The notes beneath the pieces were generated by a model. The model made no database searches, was not told the DNA's origin, and was given only the letters and a program-made list of their open reading frames with translations. The position numbers and the translations under genes were made by a program. Source: BRH-c54 sp036567945 (GTDB lineage: Bacteria; Bacteroidota; Bacteroidia; Flavobacteriales_E; Vicingaceae). From it: a stretch of DNA of 8,928 nt. Numbering within the stretch: the first letter of the stretch is position 1; each line of letters begins with the position of its first letter. The stretch lies in assembly GCA_036567945.1 (NCBI GenBank), contig DATCTM010000013.1, positions 1-8,928 on the forward strand, written 5' to 3'. Shown piece by piece: positions 5,501-8,928 of this stretch.

Positions 5501-6628
5501 TTATTTTTCAATCAGTTCTTTGTAAATAGCTTCATATTGAGGAAGAATTTTTTCAATATCAAACTGTTTTGCTTGTTGGTAAGCATTTTGTTTAAATTGT
5601 TCTAAAACAGCATCGTCAGAAAGAATTTTTAAAGCATTTACTGCCATATCATCAATATCTCCTACATTACTTAAATAACCCGAAAAACCATGTTTGTTTA
5701 CTTCCGGAATACCACCAGTGTTAGATGAAATTACAGGAACTTTTGCTGCCATAGCTTCTAATGCAGCCAGTCCAAAACTCTCCGATTCTGAGGTAAGTAA
5801 AAATAAGTCTGAAGCAGACAAAATACGTTCAGTATCTTTTAACTTACCTAAAAAGTGAACTTTATCGCAAACGCCTTGGTTACGGCAAAACTCCTCTAAT
5901 TGATACCTTTCTGGTCCATCGCCAACTAATAATAACTTTGCCGGAATTTTTTCATTTACCTTGATAAAAACCTTAAAAACATCCTGAACTCTTTTTACTT
6001 TTCGGAAATTAGAAATGTGAATTAAAATTTTCTCATTATTAGGAGCAAAACTTTTTCTTATACTAGAAGTATCTCCTAAGTTTTCATAATCTGAAAAGCA
6101 AATGAAGTTGGGAATAACTTTAATTTCTCTTTTAACATTAAAATGAGCTAAAGTATCTTGTTTTAAACTTTCAGAGACAGCCGTTACAATATTAGATTCA
6201 TTAATGGCAAAAGTAATTACAGGAGCAAATGATTTATCTTTTCCAACAAGGGTAATATCTGTTCCATGCAAGGTAGTAATAAAAGGTATGTTTATGCCTT
6301 CGGATTTTAAAATATGTTGAGCCATATAAGCTGCAGAAGCATGTGGAATAGCATAGTGGACATGAAGCACATCTAACTTTTCAAATTTGATAACATCTAC
6401 TAATTTGCTTGTTAATACCAGTTCGTAAGGTTGATAATCGAATAAAGGGTAATTGGTAACTTTTACTTCATGATAAAAAATATTTTCGGAGAAAAGATCT
6501 AACTTAAATGGTTGCTGATAAGATATAAAATGAACTTTATTTCCTTTTGCAGCAAGTGCTTTTCCTAGTTCGGTGGCAACAACACCACTTCCCCCAAAGG
6601 TTGGATAACAAACTATTCCGATTTTCAT
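5501..6628 (-). CDS. bshA: N-acetyl-alpha-D-glucosaminyl L-malate synthase (bacillithiol synthesis)
   Basis: This 375-residue GT4 (GT-B fold) retaining glycosyltransferase is recognised by its N-terminus MKIGIVCYPTFGGSGVVATE, a hallmark of BshA. BshA joins GlcNAc from UDP-GlcNAc to L-malate, the first step to the thiol bacillithiol. The sugar-nucleotide half shows LLVGDGPERYQLEE and the EX7E motif (E283 and E291 in SESFGLAALEAMA), followed by GGIPEV. No membrane segment or signal peptide is present, so it is cytoplasmic. The bshB and bshC partners are not in the window, as often happens when the pathway genes are scattered. The start ATG at 6628 fits the conserved MKIGI beginning. No clear promoter was found in the 210 bp upstream, although the transcript must start there, since the next gene upstream ends in a hairpin cluster. 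A GT4 enzyme of other specificity is possible but unlikely. Confidence 0.93.
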   Translation of the reverse strand: MKIGIVCYPTFGGSGVVATELGKALAAKGNKVHFISYQQPFKLDLFSENIFYHEVKVTNYPLFDYQPYELVLTSKLVDVIKFEKLDVLHVHYAIPHASAAYMAQHILKSEGINIPFITTLHGTDITLVGKDKSFAPVITFAINESNIVTAVSESLKQDTLAHFNVKREIKVIPNFICFSDYENLGDTSSIRKSFAPNNEKILIHISNFRKVKRVQDVFKVFIKVNEKIPAKLLLVGDGPERYQLEEFCRNQGVCDKVHFLGKLKDTERILSASDLFLLTSESESFGLAALEAMAAKVPVISSNTGGIPEVNKHGFSGYLSNVGDIDDMAVNALKILSDDAVLEQFKQNAYQQAKQFDIEKILPQYEAIYKELIEK

Positions 6629-6731
6629 ATGTATGTATTAATCGTATTAATGACTTAATTTATTGAGGGATAAAATTAAGCCAATTGTATCAGGCAAAAA
6701 AGGTAAAATAAGTTAAATTAATTTAAAACCA

Positions 6732-6752
6732 TCTCAGAGCATAGCTCTGAGA
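6732..6752. repeat. Hairpin 1 of REP-like cluster
   Basis: TCTCAGAGC (6732-6740) pairs perfectly with GCTCTGAGA (6744-6752) around the loop ATA. On the minus strand it is followed by GGTTTTAAATT, so it could help end the M16 operon transcript, although the T-run is poor. Confidence 0.6.
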
Positions 6753-6762
6753 GATTCCGCTT

Positions 6763-6817
6763 TACCTCTCCTTTGGAGAGGTCGTAACTACTTTTTTAGG
6801 TAGTTACGGGTGAGGTA
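6763..6817. repeat. Hairpins 2 and 3 of REP-like cluster with an outer stem
   Basis: ACCTCTCC (6764-6771) pairs with GGAGAGGT (6775-6782) around TTT, and CGTAACTAC (6783-6791) pairs with GTAGTTACG (6800-6808). In addition TACCTC (6763-6768) can pair with GAGGTA (6812-6817), so hairpin 2 could rearrange into a longer structure enclosing hairpin 3. With hairpin 1 the cluster (6731-6816) is about 45% GC, clearly above its surroundings. It encodes no ORF. Position after the M16 stop and composition suggest a dispersed intergenic repeat of the kind common in Bacteroidota; a terminator or mRNA-end stabiliser role is possible. Confidence 0.6.
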
Positions 6818-6838
6818 GAATAAAAAAATCAAAGTTTT

Positions 6839-8077
6839 TTATTCTTCTTTTGCGTAAATAAGAGTAGAACAATTGGACTCGTTAAAAATTTCGTTTGCCA
6901 ACCTTCTTATGTCTTCAGCAGCAACTTTTCTATAGGCTTCTATATCAGTATTTACTTTGTTTGCATCACCTAAAAGTTCATTAATAGCAAGGTTCATGGC
7001 TTTATTTAAAACACTGGTTTCAGAAAACGCTTGCATAGACTCCACTTTGTTTTTTACTTTTTCTAATTCCTTAGGAGTTACTGCTAGTTTTTTTATTTTT
7101 TCGAGTTCATTAATAATTCCATTTTCCGCATCACTAAAAGATACGTTTTCAGAAATATGACCACTAATAATAAGAAGTCCGTCATCAAAACTTCCTAAAA
7201 CGTAAGCATTAATATTGCTGAAAAGTTTTTGTTCTTTGATAAGAGAAATATAAAGTTTAGATGAGTTTCCTAAAGATAGAATATCAGTAAGTAAATCGGT
7301 TGCATAAAAATCTGGATGAGTTTTGCTACACATTTTGTAAGCTTTATAAATAGCATTTGCCGGTACTTTTCTTTTTACTTCCAATCGCCTTGCTTCTTTC
7401 TGTGCCGGCTCTTTAGGTAAGTTTTTGTTATTATTATTTCCTGATGGAATGCTTCCAAACCATTTTTCTGTAAGCTGTTTTATTTCATTTAACTCAATAT
7501 TTCCGGCAACGGATAAAATAGCATTATTTGGAGTATAATAAATATTGAAGAAGTCTTTTACCTCTTGCATGGTAGCATTTTCAATGTGGCTAATTTCTTT
7601 TCCAATAGTGGCCCATTTGTATGGATGAGCTTGATAAGCTAAAGGTCTGAGTAAAAGCCAAACATCGCCATAAGGCTGATTTAAATAGTTTTGTTTAAAT
7701 TCTTCAATTACTACCTGACGTTGAACTTCAAGGCTTTTATCAGTAAAAGCTAAACTTAACATTCGGTCTGATTCTAACCAAAAAGCAGTTTCTAAATTTT
7801 CTTTAGGAAGGGTAATATAATAATTAGTAATGTCATTGGAAGTGAAAGCATTGTTTTCTCCTCCCACTTTTTGTAAAGGTTCATCAAAGTTTGGAATGTT
7901 TACAGACCCCCCAAACATTAAATGTTCAAATAAATGAGCAAAACCGGTATGGTTTTCATCTTCATCTCTTGCACCCACATTGTATAATACATTAAAAGCT
8001 ACAATAGGAGTTGAAATATCTTGATGAACAATAACTTTTAAACCATTGCTTAAAGTAAATTTTTCGAATTGAATCAT
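6839..8077 (-). CDS. M16 family zinc peptidase (pitrilysin/processing-peptidase type)
   Basis: The 412-residue product is a single M16 unit: an N-terminal catalytic domain (about 1-150) and a C-terminal M16_C domain (about 170-380). The inverted zinc motif is intact, HLFEH at residues 48-52, and the third ligand is expected in VVIEEF (E125/E126). The substrate-binding GGENNAFTSND segment (72-82) is present. There is no signal peptide, so it is predicted to be cytoplasmic, or exported by an unseen route. M16 enzymes of this size normally act as dimers with an inactive partner carrying the Arg/Tyr motif; no partner gene is adjacent. The C-terminal domain has SSKLY (K274, Y276) where many relatives carry SSRLY. 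It lies 8 bp downstream of the nitronate monooxygenase-like gene on the same strand, so the two are probably cotranscribed. Its substrate is unknown. Confidence 0.93.
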   Translation of the reverse strand: MIQFEKFTLSNGLKVIVHQDISTPIVAFNVLYNVGARDEDENHTGFAHLFEHLMFGGSVNIPNFDEPLQKVGGENNAFTSNDITNYYITLPKENLETAFWLESDRMLSLAFTDKSLEVQRQVVIEEFKQNYLNQPYGDVWLLLRPLAYQAHPYKWATIGKEISHIENATMQEVKDFFNIYYTPNNAILSVAGNIELNEIKQLTEKWFGSIPSGNNNNKNLPKEPAQKEARRLEVKRKVPANAIYKAYKMCSKTHPDFYATDLLTDILSLGNSSKLYISLIKEQKLFSNINAYVLGSFDDGLLIISGHISENVSFSDAENGIINELEKIKKLAVTPKELEKVKNKVESMQAFSETSVLNKAMNLAINELLGDANKVNTDIEAYRKVAAEDIRRLANEIFNESNCSTLIYAKEE

Positions 8078-8085
8078 ATTGATTT

Positions 8086-8928
8086 TTAAAATTGAAATTT
8101 AGGTGAATTAATTGCTGCAATTGCTTGATGGTATTCTTTAATGATGGTTTCAATAATTTCTTTAACAGGTTTTATATCGTCAATTAATCCGGAAACTTGA
8201 CCAATTTCTAACTCCCCTTCTTCTAAATCGCCTTCAAACATTCCTTTTTTTGCACGACCTCTTCCTAACAAGTTTTTTAGTTCCTCAGCATTAGCTCCAT
8301 TTTGGATGGCTATCTGAACATCATTGAAGAATTTGTTTTTTAATAACCTAACAGGAGTAACTTCTTTAAGTGTTAATAAAGTATCCCCTTCTTTGGCTTT
8401 TACAATTTCATTTTTAAAATTAATGTGAGAAGAAGCTTCTTCAGATGCAGCAAACCTACTTCCCATTTGAACACCATCAGCACCAAGGTTTAAAGCAGCA
8501 AGCATTGCATTTCCAGTGGCAATACCTCCAGCTGCAATAATTGGGATGTGCAGTTCTTTTTTTACCATAGGAATTAAACAAAGCGTAGTTGTTTCATCTC
8601 TTCCATTGTGTCCACCGGCTTCAAAACCTTCAGCAACGATAGCATCAACTCCAGCCTCTTGTGCTTTTAAGGCAAATTTAACACCCGGGACAACGTGCAC
8701 TACTGTTATTCCATGTTCTTGAAGATAAGAAGTGTAGGTTTTTGGATTTCCTGCTGAGGTAAAAACAATTTTTATTTTCTCCTCAAGAATGATTTTAATC
8801 ATTTCATCCATTTGTGGATACAACATTGGTAAATTAACACCAAATGGCTTTGTTGTAGCATTTTTGCATTTTTTTATATGTTCATGAAAAACTTCCGGAT
8901 ACATAGATCCTGCTCCAATTAACCCTAA
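8086..8928 (-). CDS. Nitronate monooxygenase family FMN-dependent protein, 5' end cut by the window
   Basis: The visible part is 280 codons; a methionine codon occurs at 8904-8902, but the frame stays open to the window edge. The eight codons before that Met read LGLIGAGS, a conserved family segment, so the true start lies beyond 8928. Features of the 2-nitropropane dioxygenase/FabK TIM-barrel family are clear: PFGVNLPMLYP, then AEGFEAGGHNG with the probable catalytic His at 8608-8610, and the FMN phosphate-binding stretch AAGGIATGNAML...LGADGVQMGSRF. Nitronate monooxygenases oxidise propionate-3-nitronate and similar nitroalkane anions using FMN and O2. FabK, an enoyl-ACP reductase of the same fold, cannot be fully excluded. 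The C-terminal tail with GRGRAKKGMFEGD is typical of the monooxygenase branch. It is the first visible gene of a probable two-gene operon with the M16 peptidase. Confidence 0.88.
   Translation of the reverse strand, partial: LGLIGAGSMYPEVFHEHIKKCKNATTKPFGVNLPMLYPQMDEMIKIILEEKIKIVFTSAGNPKTYTSYLQEHGITVVHVVPGVKFALKAQEAGVDAIVAEGFEAGGHNGRDETTTLCLIPMVKKELHIPIIAAGGIATGNAMLAALNLGADGVQMGSRFAASEEASSHINFKNEIVKAKEGDTLLTLKEVTPVRLLKNKFFNDVQIAIQNGANAEELKNLLGRGRAKKGMFEGDLEEGELEIGQVSGLIDDIKPVKEIIETIIKEYHQAIAAINSPKFQF

Noticed and set aside
8516..8722. Plus-strand open frame opposite the nitronate monooxygenase gene
   Set aside because: It lies inside a well-conserved coding region on the other strand and matches no family.

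Overview
The window looks like chromosomal DNA of a Bacteroidota bacterium, most likely of the Flavobacteriales type. It is AT-rich and its genes lack Shine-Dalgarno sequences. Several intergenic regions carry the Bacteroidota promoter signature (TTG, 19-20 bp, TAnnTTTG). The gene families are also typical of the phylum: a DUF2795 protein, an M56 peptidase/TonB_C fusion with a BlaI repressor, BshA of bacillithiol synthesis, and an M16 peptidase without a signal peptide. The species cannot be fixed from the sequence alone.

Layout. Positions 63-1841 (+) encode an exported protein made almost entirely of MORN/YwqK-like repeats of 24 residues. It converges on a small lysine- and cysteine-rich 49-residue gene (1844-1993, -), which is divergent from a PduO-type cob(I)alamin adenosyltransferase (2075-2623, +). 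Then come a DUF2795 protein with its own clear promoter (2774-2995, +) and a bidirectional terminator (3019-3046). Next is a blaI-blaR1-like pair on the minus strand (4591 down to 3067, overlapping by 8 nt), divergent from murI, glutamate racemase (4696-5499, +). murI converges on bshA (6628 down to 5501, -) with one base between the stops. A 210-bp gap (6629-6838) holds three consecutive perfect hairpins of REP-like appearance. The window ends with a minus-strand operon of a nitronate monooxygenase-family gene, cut by the window edge, and an M16 zinc peptidase.

Most genes are housekeeping or conserved accessory functions: cell-wall precursor supply, low-molecular-weight thiol synthesis, cobalamin activation and proteolysis. 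The regulatory DNA is the more informative part. The 104-bp blaI-murI intergenic region holds two 16-bp dyads 20 bp apart that overlap the blaI promoter, plus a separate 12-bp inverted repeat on the murI side. This suggests an autoregulated BlaI circuit that may also touch peptidoglycan precursor synthesis. The blaI gene and the 49-residue gene both have the -7 box ending only 4 nt before the start codon, which predicts leaderless or nearly leaderless mRNAs. No gene-free stretch longer than 300 bases exists. I saw no tRNA, rRNA, CRISPR array, transposase or phage gene. I found no clearly new multi-gene system; the least described element is the 49-residue cysteine-rich protein.
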